A program made the position numbers and the translations under genes. Source: CAVQZC01 sp963718315 (lineage in GTDB: Bacteria > Actinomycetota > Thermoleophilia > Gaiellales > JAICJC01). Taken from it: a stretch of DNA of 64,000 nt. The DNA lies in assembly GCA_963718315.1 (NCBI GenBank), contig CAVQZC010000005.1, forward strand, positions 1 through 64,000, given 5' to 3'. Under the pieces are notes generated by a model that saw only the letters and a list, made by a program, of their open reading frames with translations, made no database searches and was not told the origin of the DNA. Within the stretch, counting starts at the first letter, position 1; every line of letters starts with the position of its first letter. Shown here in pieces: positions 8,525 to 19,209 of this stretch.

Positions 8525-9346
8525 GCCGCGGTACCCGCGCCGACACCCTCGGCGAGATCCTCGCGGCGCTGCACCAGGTCGGTGACAGCGAGGCCGGCAT
8601 GGCGGTGTTCGCCTCGGCCGGCGGGGGCATCCGGCTGACGCGGGAGCCGGGCATCCTCTGGGGTGAGGTGATCCCGGTGAAGGCGCCTGCCCGCGCAGCC
8701 CGTGCCTGCGGCCGGCGGCTGGAGGCGCTGGGCTGGCGGCCGCCGGCCGACCATGACCCGCACTGGTTCCAGTACTTCCACCCGATCCGCAAGCGCGACT
8801 ACGGCGATCTGAGCCGGCACCTGCTGGAGACGCTCCACCGCGGCCTCGGTGGGCGAGGGCCGATCGTCTCCAGCGTCGCCCTCGCAGAGGCGCCCGACGG
8901 CCCGACCTTCGTGTTCGACGAGGAGTCCGAGGGCGAGGTCGACCAGGAGCTGCTGGACGCGATCGCCCGGATCCTCAGCCACTTCGAGCCCGAGCAGCAC
9001 GCCGGTCACCTGGAGTTCACGGTGCGCCGGAAGCGGCACGCGGTGCGGTTCGCCGTGACCGCGCGGGAGGGGTCGGTCACGTGTGCCGCGCTCCACCTCC
9101 CCGCGGTCACGGCGGAGATCCTGCAGTCCGCGCTCAACGTCTCCGACGACGCTCGACCGGGTGCCCTACACCTATGCCGTCCGCACCGTTGCCGGGCACG
9201 GCGACTCGCTGGTGCTGCTGAGCAAGTTCGCCGTGATGCCGGCGGCGCAGGCCCCGCACGTGCTGGGGATGCTGCTCTACACCACGATCGAGCCGCTGGT
9301 GGATGCGCACCGCCACTTGCATCGCGGCTGCGACGCCCCTCTCTGA
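8521..9346 (+). pseudogene. Uncharacterised protein (TY-Chap/YbjN-like at best), one frameshift
   Basis: I do not recognise this gene with certainty. It starts with GTG 8521 inside the ARPP-1 stop. The first frame gives about 210 residues: GDSEAGMAVFASAGGGIRLT, WFQYFHPIRKRDYGDLSRHL, a mixed alpha/beta pattern with DGPTFVFDEESEG, and VRRKRHAVRFAVTAREGSVT. Near 9150 the frame shifts and the C-terminal part (VPYTYAVRTVAGHGDSLVLL, then VLGMLLYTTIEPLVDAHRHL) ends at 9346. Alternating hydrophobic strands and absence of Cys/His clusters suggest a small chaperone-like or binding fold, soluble and without signal peptide. Its tight coupling to the ARPP-1 gene is the only functional hint. Confidence 0.4.
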
Positions 9347-9375
9347 CCACACAGCCGGGCGTACAATCGGCGGCC

Positions 9376-11071
<1,696 letters not shown>

Positions 11072-12107
11072 GGGGCGGCCGCGGGCGGGCTCGCGGCCTG
11101 CTCGACTGGAGCGCCGAGCCGCAGCATCGGGCCGCCGAAGGCAATGGCGCAGAGAGCGAACCATCCCCAGCCGAGCGCCAGGCCGGCCACCACGTCCGAC
11201 ACCCAGTGGAGGTCGAGCAGCACCCGGCTGCAGGCAACCGCGACGGCGATCCCGACGGCCCCGCCCGCGATCACGTTACGCACGCGCGCCGGCCGCCGTC
11301 GCCAGGCGAGCAGGCCGAGGGCGGCGTAGAAGGCGGCCGCTGTGGACGAATGGCCGCTCGGGAACGATGGGCCGAGCGCCGCGGCGGCCGGGTCGAGGGT
11401 GGGGCGTGCGCGGTCGACGGCCCCCTTGATCGCGTTCGTCACCAGCGAGTCGCCTGCGGCAACGACGACCAGGAAGGGCACCAGCCAGCGGCTGGGCACC
11501 CGCACCAGCTCGATCGTTCCGACGATCACGCCGATCACGATCACGCCCTGGGTCGAGGCGAGCAGAGAGATCCCGGAGAGCACCTGGTGACCCAGCGGCC
11601 GAGGTGTGGGTGTGTGCCCAGCGCGCTGCGGCAGCGTCGATGTCCGCCAGCGCTTCGCTCTTGCGGACGAGCAGCGCCAGCAGCGAGACGACGACGCCGG
11701 CGACGGCGAGCATCAGCAGGGCCAGCGTGAGGGCCAGTCCGGTCAGCGCCTCCGCGTCGAGGCGGCGGTGGACGAACCGGGTCACGGGGGTGTGCTCGGC
11801 GACCAGGGCGGCCAGCTGCCTTCTCGGCCCGGCGGTCGCTAACTTCGGCGCTCGAGATGCCGCGATGCCATCCACGCCGCCACGCCGGCTGCGACGGCGA
11901 CGACGAGCAAGAGCGGCTACCGGGAGCATGCGGCACCTCCATGCCACGGGGTTACCCAGCGGACGTTCCGGGGAACCACCATGCCCGACAATGACTGTCG
12001 AGAACTCCATACCCGGGCAGCAGCAGCGACACGCGCAGCGCAGCCGACGCCCGCTCGACGCGGCGACGGACCGCGCATCCTTCGGGCCCGCCGGGCGATG
12101 CGCCCCG

Positions 12108-12801
12108 ATGCCCGCCTCGCCGGTCATCCCGGTGCTGGCCTTCGTCGCCGTGGCGGCTGGTCGGCTTCGCCGTGCTCGCGGCCGCTGACCGTGCTGGTCG
12201 GCTGGCTGCTCCAGACCTACGCGCTGCCCGAGCATGGATTCGGCCATGCCGACGAGCACGTCAACGTGTGGCTCGCCCGTCACCGCACCGCAACCCGCAA
12301 CGACCTCTCGTTCTGGCTGTCCGGCATCGGAGACGTATACGCGATCCCGGCACTGGTCGCAGTGACCGCGATCGTTGCCGCTGGTCATGCGCCGCTGGCG
12401 GGTGGCCGCGTTCATCGTCACCGCGATCGCAGTCGAGGCAGCCACCTACCGGGTCGCGACCTTCGCAATCCACCGCCAGCGGCCGCACGTGCCGCGGCTC
12501 GACGACCTGCCCGCCAACGCCAGCTACTTCTCGGGCCACACGGCGGCGTCCGTCGCGGTCTACTGCGGATTGGCGCTGTTGATCACCTCCCGGGTCCGTT
12601 CGGGCTGGGCGCGGGTCGCCTGCTGGACGATCGCCGTCATCATCCCGCTGCTGGTTGGGCTCTCGCGCATGTACCGCGGCATGCACCACCCGACGGATGT
12701 GGCCGCGGGCCGTCCTGGTTGGCGTCGGCGCGCTCGTTGTTGCCGTCGCCGCCGCTCGCGCCGCGGACGCCGCCACGACAAGGCGGACGACCGCCGCATG
12801 A
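12108..12801 (+). pseudogene. PAP2-family phosphatase B, several frameshifts
   Basis: Pieces in three frames form one PAP2 protein of about 230 residues. They are an N-terminal TM (SPVIPVLAFVAVAA), LTVLVGWLLQTYALPEHGFG, WLARHRTATRNDLSFWLSGI, AAFIVTAIAVEAATYRVATF, and then the catalytic parts IHRQRPHVPRL, NASYFSGHTAASVAV and SRMYRGMHHPTDVAAG. The last piece, VLVGVGALVVAVAAARAADA, ends at TGA 12799-12801. Shifts lie near 12165, 12390 and 12712. The stop overlaps the lipid kinase start (ATGA), so phosphatase and kinase are coupled. Start ATG 12108 is the best guess from the first TM segment. Confidence 0.65.
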
Positions 12802-13698
12802 ACCGGGTCGGCGTCATCGCACACGCGGGCAAGACGCTCGACGGCGGCCTGCCCCAGCTTCGCCGCACGCTCGCCGCGCACGGCGTCAGCGACCCGCTCT
12901 GGGCCGAGGTGGACAAGAGCCGCAAGGCGCCGAAGCAGGTCAAGCGCCTGCTCTCGGAGGGTGTCGACCTGTTCTTCGTGTGGGGCGGGGATGGCATGGC
13001 GCAGCGCTGTGTGGACGTGCTGGCCGGAACCGACGCGGCGATGGCCGTCATCCCGGCCGGGACGGCCAACCTGCTCGCGACCAACCTGGGGCTGCCGAAA
13101 GACATCGAAGGGGCCGTGATGACCGGGCTGCACGGCACGCGCCGGCGCATCGACGCGGTCAGCATGAACGGCGAGCGGTTCGCGGTCATGGCCGGCGCCG
13201 GCTTCGACGCCGACATGATCCGTGGCGCCGACGGCGGGCTGAAGGACCACGTCGGCAGGGCCGCCTACCTGTGGACGGGGGCGAAGAGCTTCCGCACGCA
13301 AGCCCTTTACCGCGAAGATCACCGTGGACGAGAGTCCCTGGTTCACCGGGCCGGCCAGCTGCATCCTGGCCGGGAACGTGGGAGCCCTGTTCGCGGGCGT
13401 CCGCGTGTTCGCGGATGCCGAGCCCGACGACGGCATGATCGACCTCGCCGTGGTCACCGCCGACGGCATCACCCAGTGGCTGCGAACGGTGGGCCGGACG
13501 GTCACCGGCAGCCCCGACCAGTCGCCGTTCTTCCGGTCGATCCGCGGCCGCTCGATCTCCGTGCGGCTCGACCGGAAGGTGCGCTACGAGCTCGACGGCG
13601 GCGATCGCAGCAAGCTCAAGTCGTACGACTTCGAGGTCGAGCCGGGGGCCGTGGCGATCTGTGTCCCGGGTGCCAGCAACGGGAACGGAGCGTCATGA
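12798..13698 (+). pseudogene. Diacylglycerol/lipid kinase family protein, one frameshift
   Basis: Combined reading of about 299 residues matching the DAGK catalytic fold. It has MNRVGVIAHAGKTLDGG at the start, the nucleotide-binding glycine loop FFVWGGDGMAQRCVD (family consensus GGDGT), VIPAGTANLLATNLGLP, and FAVMAGAGFDADMI. After a shift near 13305 it continues with GPASCILAGNVGALFAGVRV, FADAEPDDGMIDLAVVTADG and YELDGGDRSKL. The GGDGM variant replaces the usual Thr. It would phosphorylate diacylglycerol or a related lipid on the cytoplasmic side. It is coupled by ATGA overlaps to a PAP2 phosphatase before it and DUF1206 after it, forming a lipid-turnover operon. Confidence 0.75.
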
Positions 13699-14521
13699 CC
13701 AGCATCGATACACAGGTCCGGTCTGCCGGACGCCAGGCGACGCACAGCAGGACGTTCGAGGTGCTGACGCGGGTCGGGTTCGTCGCCCGCGGAGCGATCT
13801 ACGCCATCATCGGCGTGCTGGCCATCCAGGTCGCGATCCATGCCGGCAACGAGCCGACCAGCCAGGCCGGCGCAATGCAGACGATCCAGAAGCAGCCGCT
13901 CGGGCACTGGCTGCTGATTGCCGTCGCGATCGGGCTCGGCGCGTACGCGGCCTGGCGGTTCGTGCAGGCCTACGCCGGCCACGGCCCCGAGGGCGGCGGC
14001 GACCAATCGACGTTCGGGCGGATTGCCGCCGCAGGCAGCGGCTGCGCGTACGCCGCGCTCTGCGTCCTGGCCGTGTCGATCCTGCTCGGATCGTCGAGCT
14101 CGACCTCGAGCAACCCGCACAGCCAGACCGCGGGCGTGTTTGCGTGGCCGGCAGGCCAGTGGCTGGTCGGGGCGGCCGGTGCCCTGTTCGTGGGCATCGC
14201 CCTGTACCAGGCCTACAAGGGCCTCTCCCGGAAGTTCCTCGAGGACGACAAGACCGAGGACATGGGCAAGACCACGAAGCAGTGGCTGACCGCGTTCGGC
14301 GTCCTCGGCCACCTGGCGCGGGCGGTGGCGTTCGGCTTGATCGGCATCTTTCTGGTCAAGGCCGCATGGACATACGACCCACCAAGGCGGTCGGGCTCGA
14401 CGGCGCACTGGCGAAGCTGGCGCACCAGAGCTACGGCTCCTTCCTGCTCGGCCTGGTCGCGGCGGGGCTGATCGCCTTCGGCCTGTTCTCGATCGCCGAG
14501 GCGCGCTACCGCCGGATCTGA
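13695..14521 (+). pseudogene. DUF1206 membrane protein, one frameshift near the 3' end
   Basis: About 275 residues with six predicted TM helices in three pairs, as in DUF1206. Repeated family motifs are visible: RVGFVARGAIYAIIGVLAIQ, GHWLLIAVAIGLGAYAAWRF, FGRIAAAGSGCAYAALCVLA, YQAYKGLSRKFLEDDKTEDM and LGHLARAVAFGLIGIFLVKA. A shift near 14380 separates the final TYDPTKAVGLDGALAKLA-type segment and last helix, ending at TGA 14519-14521. ATG 13695 overlaps the lipid kinase stop. Function of the family is unknown; the setting suggests a role in envelope lipid handling. Confidence 0.8.
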
Positions 14522-14562
14522 CGGCGACACTTCAGACGATCATCAGCAACCAGCGCCTCTCG

Positions 14563-14568
14563 TATACT
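14563..14568 (+). promoter_or_regulatory. -10 hexamer TATACT, leaderless start
   Basis: TATACT ends exactly 6 nt before GTG 14575, which places the expected +1 on the start codon. No -35 match and no Shine-Dalgarno sequence are apparent. Confidence 0.45.
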
Positions 14569-14574
14569 CGGTTG

Positions 14575-15015
14575 GTGGGGATGGACGGTGACCAGGTGAT
14601 GGCCGCGAGATCGCGGTTGCGCTCGGCGATTGACCTCGTGACCGATGCGCTCGGGCACGAGTTCACGTTTACCGTGGCTGCACTCGCCGTGGTGGCCTGG
14701 CTGCTGATTGGCACGGTCTACGGGCTTGACGCGGGCCGGATTGCGCTGATCATGAATGTCGTCACGTTCATGATGGTGTTTGCGGTGCAGCACACGTCGA
14801 GCCGTGAGAGCCGGGCGCTTAACCTGAAGATGGACGAGTTGATTCGGGCCACGGAGGCTCGCAACGACCTGATCGGGGTTGAGGACGAGTCGCACGGTGA
14901 GCTGGACGAGCGTCGTCAGCAGCTTCTGGCGGAAGCCGGACATTCGGCCGAGTCGATTGCATCGGGCGCCTCTGCGCGTCCGCGGGTAGCACGCTCGGAC
15001 AGTGACGGCGCGTGA
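14575..15015 (+). CDS. Low-affinity iron permease-like membrane protein
   Basis: Protein of 146 residues. Two TM helices (FTFTVAALAVVAWLLIGTVY and LIMNVVTFMMVFAVQHTSSR) are followed by the diagnostic segment ESRALNLKMDELIRATEARN and DLIGVEDESHGELDE. This is the layout of the 'low affinity iron permease' family (Fet4-related small bacterial proteins). The C-terminal 30 residues are Ser/Ala-rich. Whether the bacterial members carry iron is unproven. GTG 14575 fits the leaderless promoter; TTG 14572 and ATG 14581 are alternatives. The frame is intact. The gene is monocistronic. The 118-bp gap after it (15016-15133) holds only the leader of the next gene. Confidence 0.75.
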   Translation: MGMDGDQVMAARSRLRSAIDLVTDALGHEFTFTVAALAVVAWLLIGTVYGLDAGRIALIMNVVTFMMVFAVQHTSSRESRALNLKMDELIRATEARNDLIGVEDESHGELDERRQQLLAEAGHSAESIASGASARPRVARSDSDGA

Positions 15016-15133
15016 AACCGCGCCGGCCGGGATGCACCCTTGAACTTCGCCGCTTCCAGTGGGATCCTAGGCGTAGCTCGGCGGCTGAGAACTCGCTCCC
15101 GGCCGTCGCCCAAGAAGCACGAGGGAGAGCACG

Positions 15134-16529
15134 ATGGCGAAGGCTCGAGGACACGAGAGTCTGCGTGTTGGCAGGCGATCGCGCCTGCTCGCCGCGCTGC
15201 TGCTCCTCGGCCTGGTAGGCGGAACCTCCAACGTGGCGCCGGCGCAGGCGCGTGGCACGGTCACGATCGGGCCGTTCAGCGTCATCCCCGACACGCTGCT
15301 TCCGTTCTATCTGACGCCGTTCGGAAACCAGCTCGTGTTCACGACGGACTACAACCGGGTGATGATCACCGGTGGAGCGGCCGCGCACACGCTCCGTGAC
15401 TCCAGGCCGCTCTCCTGCGGATCTCCAGGGCCGCACGACCTGACCCGGTTCAAGTCGTCGATCCTGTTTGGCGGCGGACAGACCGACGATGAGCTGTGGC
15501 GGACCAATGGCACTGCTGCCGGAACGGTGTTAGTCCGAAACATCGACCCGGCGCACACGAGCGGATCAACGGAATGCCCTCTTCATTCCCACCCGACCGG
15601 CTTTGCCACGTTGGGGAAGTGGTCATTGTTCGCAGCGACGGTCCATTCGACCACCGGTCGTGAGCTGTGGCGCACCGACGGAACGACGAATGGCACGGCT
15701 CCGGTTCGCGACATCGCCCCGGGCACGGTGTCGTCTGCGCCGACGCAGGTCACGCCCTGGGTCAGCTACGCCTACTTCTCCGCCTCCACGCCGTCAGCAG
15801 GCCGCGAGCTCTGGAAGACGAACGGCACTGCGGCTGGAACGCGGATGGTCAGAAACATCCGGCCCGGCAGAGCCAGTAGCGGGCCGATCGTCGATCACAC
15901 TGGCCGGCGGACAGATGTTCTTCACCGCCACGGACGGTCCTCACGGCCGAGAGCTGTGGCGAACGAACGGCACCTACACCGGTACGGTGATGGTGAAGGA
16001 CATCGCCCACGGCACCGCGTCTTCCTCACCGAACCATCTGGTCGCGGTCGGCGGCACGCTCTACTTCCTGGCCGACGATGGAACTCACGGCGAGCAGCTC
16101 TGGAAGAGCAACGGCACGGCTGCGGGCACGGTGATGGTGAAGTATCTCGGTGCAGGTTCGAAGAACGTGCGAAGCCTGGCCGCGGTCGGAAACCGCCTCT
16201 ACTTCGCAGCGTCCACCCCGGGAGTGGGCAACGCCCTTTGGTCGAGCCTCGGCACGACCGCAACGACGAACGAGGTCGCACCGGTGGCGGTCGGAGCGGA
16301 CACGATCGCCGACGTTGCCGGCGTAGCGATGTTCGCCGGCAACGACGGCACGCACGGGCTGGAGCCGTGGGTGTCAGACGGAACCGCCTCGGGGACGTAC
16401 ATGCTCGCCGATGTCTGGCCGGGGACGGAGAGTTCCCTGCCGAGGGACTTCACCTACGCCGGCGGTCGCGTCTACTTCCTCGACAACTACGACGCCTACC
16501 TCTGGACGGCCACAGTCACGGGTTCCTGA
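15134..16529 (+). pseudogene. Secreted ELWxxDGT-repeat beta-propeller-like protein, one frameshift
   Basis: About 465 residues with an N-terminal signal peptide (RSRLLAALLLLGLVGGTSNV, then AQA) and at least six copies of the ELWRTNGTAAGTVLVRNI repeat, each about 50-55 residues (DELWRTNGTAAGT, RELWRTDGTTNGT, RELWKTNGTAAGT, RELWRTNGTYTGT, EQLWKSNGTAAGT, LEPWVSDGTASGT). Between them lie strands such as GGTLYFLADDGTHG. Such repeats probably form a propeller exposed on the cell surface; no enzyme motif is seen. A one-base shift near 15890 moves the reading from the first to the second half. GAGGGAGAG (15120-15130) serves as ribosome binding site. Confidence 0.7.
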
Positions 16530-16722
16530 CGGAGCGACCAGGTCAGGGTGAGCTGTAGCCGGCCGGCCCGCCGCGACTGCTGGCGACCCCCGGTGGTTGC
16601 GCCGACGCTTTCGTAGTCCGCGCACGCACCGCTCGTTGGTGTCCGTGCGCGCCTTGCGATGAGTTATCGGAGGTAGAGCTCGTCTCATCTGGGTAAGCGG
16701 TACTCGAGAAGGAGGTAACGAC
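16530..16722. other. Intergenic region with strong ribosome binding site at its end
   Basis: A GC-rich inverted repeat (GCCGGCCGGC near 16558) lies shortly after the previous stop, without a T tract. GAAGGAGGT (about 16708-16716) stands just before ATG 16723 and is an almost perfect anti-SD match. Nothing else recognisable was seen. Confidence 0.4.
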
Positions 16723-17503
16723 ATGCCCGATCACACGATCGGAACCCGCGAGGAGTGGCAGGCGGCCCGTGATGAGCTCGCGAAGCTGGAGGGCGAGCAG
16801 GCGGAGCGAAACGAGGAGATCAAGCGTCAAGCGGCTCGCTCTCCCCTGGGTCCCTGTCGAGAAGGAGTACGAGTTCGACACCGAGCAGGGCAAGAAGACG
16901 CTTGCCGAGCTCTTCGACGGGCGCACCCAACTGCTCGCCTACAACGTCATGTTCGGCCCCGACTACAGCCTCGGCGCCTGCCCCGGCTGCACCAGCCTGG
17001 CCGACGGGCTCGACGGCTCGCTCGTTCACCTGAACCACCGCGACGTCACCCTCATCTGCTTCTCACGGGCACCGATCGAACGGCTGACCGCCTACAAGCA
17101 GCGGATGGGCTGGGAATTCCCGTATGTCTCCACCTACAACACCGACTTCGCCTTCGACTTCGGCCTTGCGCTGACCGAACAGCAGGCTGCGGGGATCCCC
17201 GAAGTCAAGGAGATGGTGGACAACCCGCCCGAGTGGCTCGAGCAGTGGTCACACCAGATCGGCGCCGACCTCAAGGACGGGTTGCGCGAGAACCCAAGCT
17301 GGATCGCCTTTGCCCGCGAGGAGGGGACCGTCTACCACACCTACACCGTGTCCGCACCCGACCCGTTCGTCGCGCCGTACTTCGCGTTTCTGGAAGAGCG
17401 AACGCCGAGGCCCGGACCGGTCGAGTCCGGCACCTGGCGAAAGGACGAGTACCCCGAACCGCAACCCGATGGCGGCCGCTGCGGCAGCCCGGCACCGTCC
17501 TGA
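16723..17503 (+). pseudogene. DUF899 family thioredoxin-like protein, one frameshift
   Basis: About 259 residues matching DUF899. The N-terminal helix (REEWQAARDELAKLEGEQAE) is followed after a shift near 16830 by the core: LPWVPVEKEYEFDTEQGKKT, LAELFDGRTQLLAYNVMFGP, then GACPGCTSLADGLDG with the CPGC pair in the thioredoxin-like position, HLNHRDVTLICFSRAP, and MGWEFPYVSTYNTDFAFDFG. The late YHTYTVSAPDPFVAPYFAFL segment is also typical. The usual role is unknown; a redox function is inferred from CxxC. The strong ribosome binding site fixes the start. Its 3' end overlaps a long opposite-strand reading frame. Confidence 0.8.
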
Positions 17504-19119
17504 TGCGGCTCACGAACGCTCCCAGCGTGCGCGGGTCGACGTGGCCGTACTGCTGCTCGGCGCCGAAGGTCTTGCCGTTGCGCATGTTGCCGAACTCCCA
17601 GACGCAGGCGCCGTTCACCCGCGCGCGGGTGAAGAACGGGTAGAAGTTGCCCGGCCCGACCGGCGGCATCGCGCATCCGGCACCGCTGACGAGGTTGCAT
17701 GAGCTCTCGCTGGCGCTGACGTCGGTCATGAACTGGGCGCCGCTGAACGGATGTCCGCGCGTCGCGGGGGTCGCCTGCTGGAACGTCGCGGGATAGCGGT
17801 TCGGGGTCACCGACGTCGGCCAGTCGGCGCGGTAGGACGTGCCGTCGAAGTCGAGGTCACCGACGGCGCCGAAGAACACGTCGCAGCCCGTCACCTGGTT
17901 CGGCGGCGCCTTGCCGCCGTGCGTGTCGCCGAACAGGTAGCAGGGAGAATCGTTCGGCTCCTGGCTGTCACGGCTGTCGCCCGGCGCATCGGCCTCGTAG
18001 GGGCCGTGGCACCGGTTGTAGTAGACGTCGTGGAACGAGCCGGACTGGAGCGTTCGCCGCCCCGTGATCCTCGTGCACGGCTCGAAGTGCCCGATCTCGA
18101 ACTGGGTGTTGATGCCGTAGGGGCCAAAGCCCCAGGGGACGATGTTCTGCGGCCGCGCCGTGTTGTACTCCGGCTCGAAGTTGAACGGCGTCCCGCTGCA
18201 GTCGGTGATGCTCGTGGTCATGAAGCCGTTGCCGGCAGACGCGATCATCCTGCCGCTCGCGCCCGTGGTCACGTCGCGCTCGGTGATCTCGAGGGCGTGT
18301 CCGCCCGAGACCTTTGCGTCCCACATGTGGATCACGATCTTGTCGCCCTGGTTCATCAGGAACGTGTGCGAGTTGGGCGTGTACCGTGGCGTTGTTGGAC
18401 TTCTGCGGGCTGGGCGGCCCGGTGGGGACGCCGTTGGTCTGGATGAAGGCGAAGTTCACGGGCTCGATGCAGTTGTCGTTGCAGGGGCCGGCGAACGTGC
18501 ACGCGACGCTGTCGATCGTGAGCGCCGAGCACCAGTGCGTGTTGTCGCAGCTGATCGAGTCGAGGAACGGGGCGAACCCGGGCGGGTAGAACTGCAGCTC
18601 CATGAAGGCCGAGCCGCCGCCCGGGTAGCTGCCGTTGGGTGCGTTTGCGTCCGACCGCGGCGTGCACGGCAGCTGCGGGTCGGAGTTCGGGTCGCACAGC
18701 TCCATCGACATCCACGGCGCGATGGTCAGCTCGAAGTTGTGGGTGACGTCGCTGCCAGGGTTGCTGACGGTGGGCAGGGCGCTGGGGTCCTTGCCCAGCC
18801 GCTCCACCCAGGTGACGTTGCTGCCCGAGCCGGGACGGCTGGACAGGAACCGGATCGACGGCTCGTCGTGCCCGATGTAGTGCTCGTGATCCTCCAGCCG
18901 CACCGTCCGCGAGAGCGAGGGGTCGGCGCACAGCATCGTCGGCTTGACCGATCGCTGGATCGGGCTGAAGCCGTTGCAGTCGAGCTCTCCGACCTTGTTC
19001 GGCTGGACGTGTTCCGCCGATTTCTCGGCGCCGGCCTGCGCTGCTCCACCCACCAGCAGAATCGCCGCCGCCAGCGTGGCCCATGCCACGAGGCGCGTTC
19101 GCCCATCCCTGCGGAACAT
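17271..19119 (-). pseudogene. Large secreted protein of unknown function, one frameshift
   Basis: About 610 residues with a signal peptide (TRLVAWATLAAAILLVGGAA, then QAGA). Many Cys follow, in a pattern suggesting disulfides: GELDCNGFSPIQRSV, PTMLCADPSLSR, SISCDNTHWCSAL, CTFAGPCNDNCIEPVNF, and later DCSGTPFNFEPEYNTARPQN, TRITGRRTLQSGSFHDVYYN and CVWEFGNMRNGKTFGAEQQY. A shift near 18385 separates HDEPSIRF...NNATVH from TPNSHTFLMNQGDKIVIHMW. I recall such proteins in actinobacteria as hypothetical secreted proteins; no catalytic motif is seen. The natural end is probably near TVPGC (about 17485); the last 70 codons overlap DUF899 and look like read-through of a lost stop. GGGGGGC upstream could serve as ribosome binding site. 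Confidence 0.6.
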
Positions 19120-19209
19120 CGCCGCCCCCCTTGAGGTCGATTCCGAGCGTGCTCACACTACGCCCAAGTGGCATTCGTCGCAACTGGCCCCGCCGGCCTT
19201 GGCCTGGGC

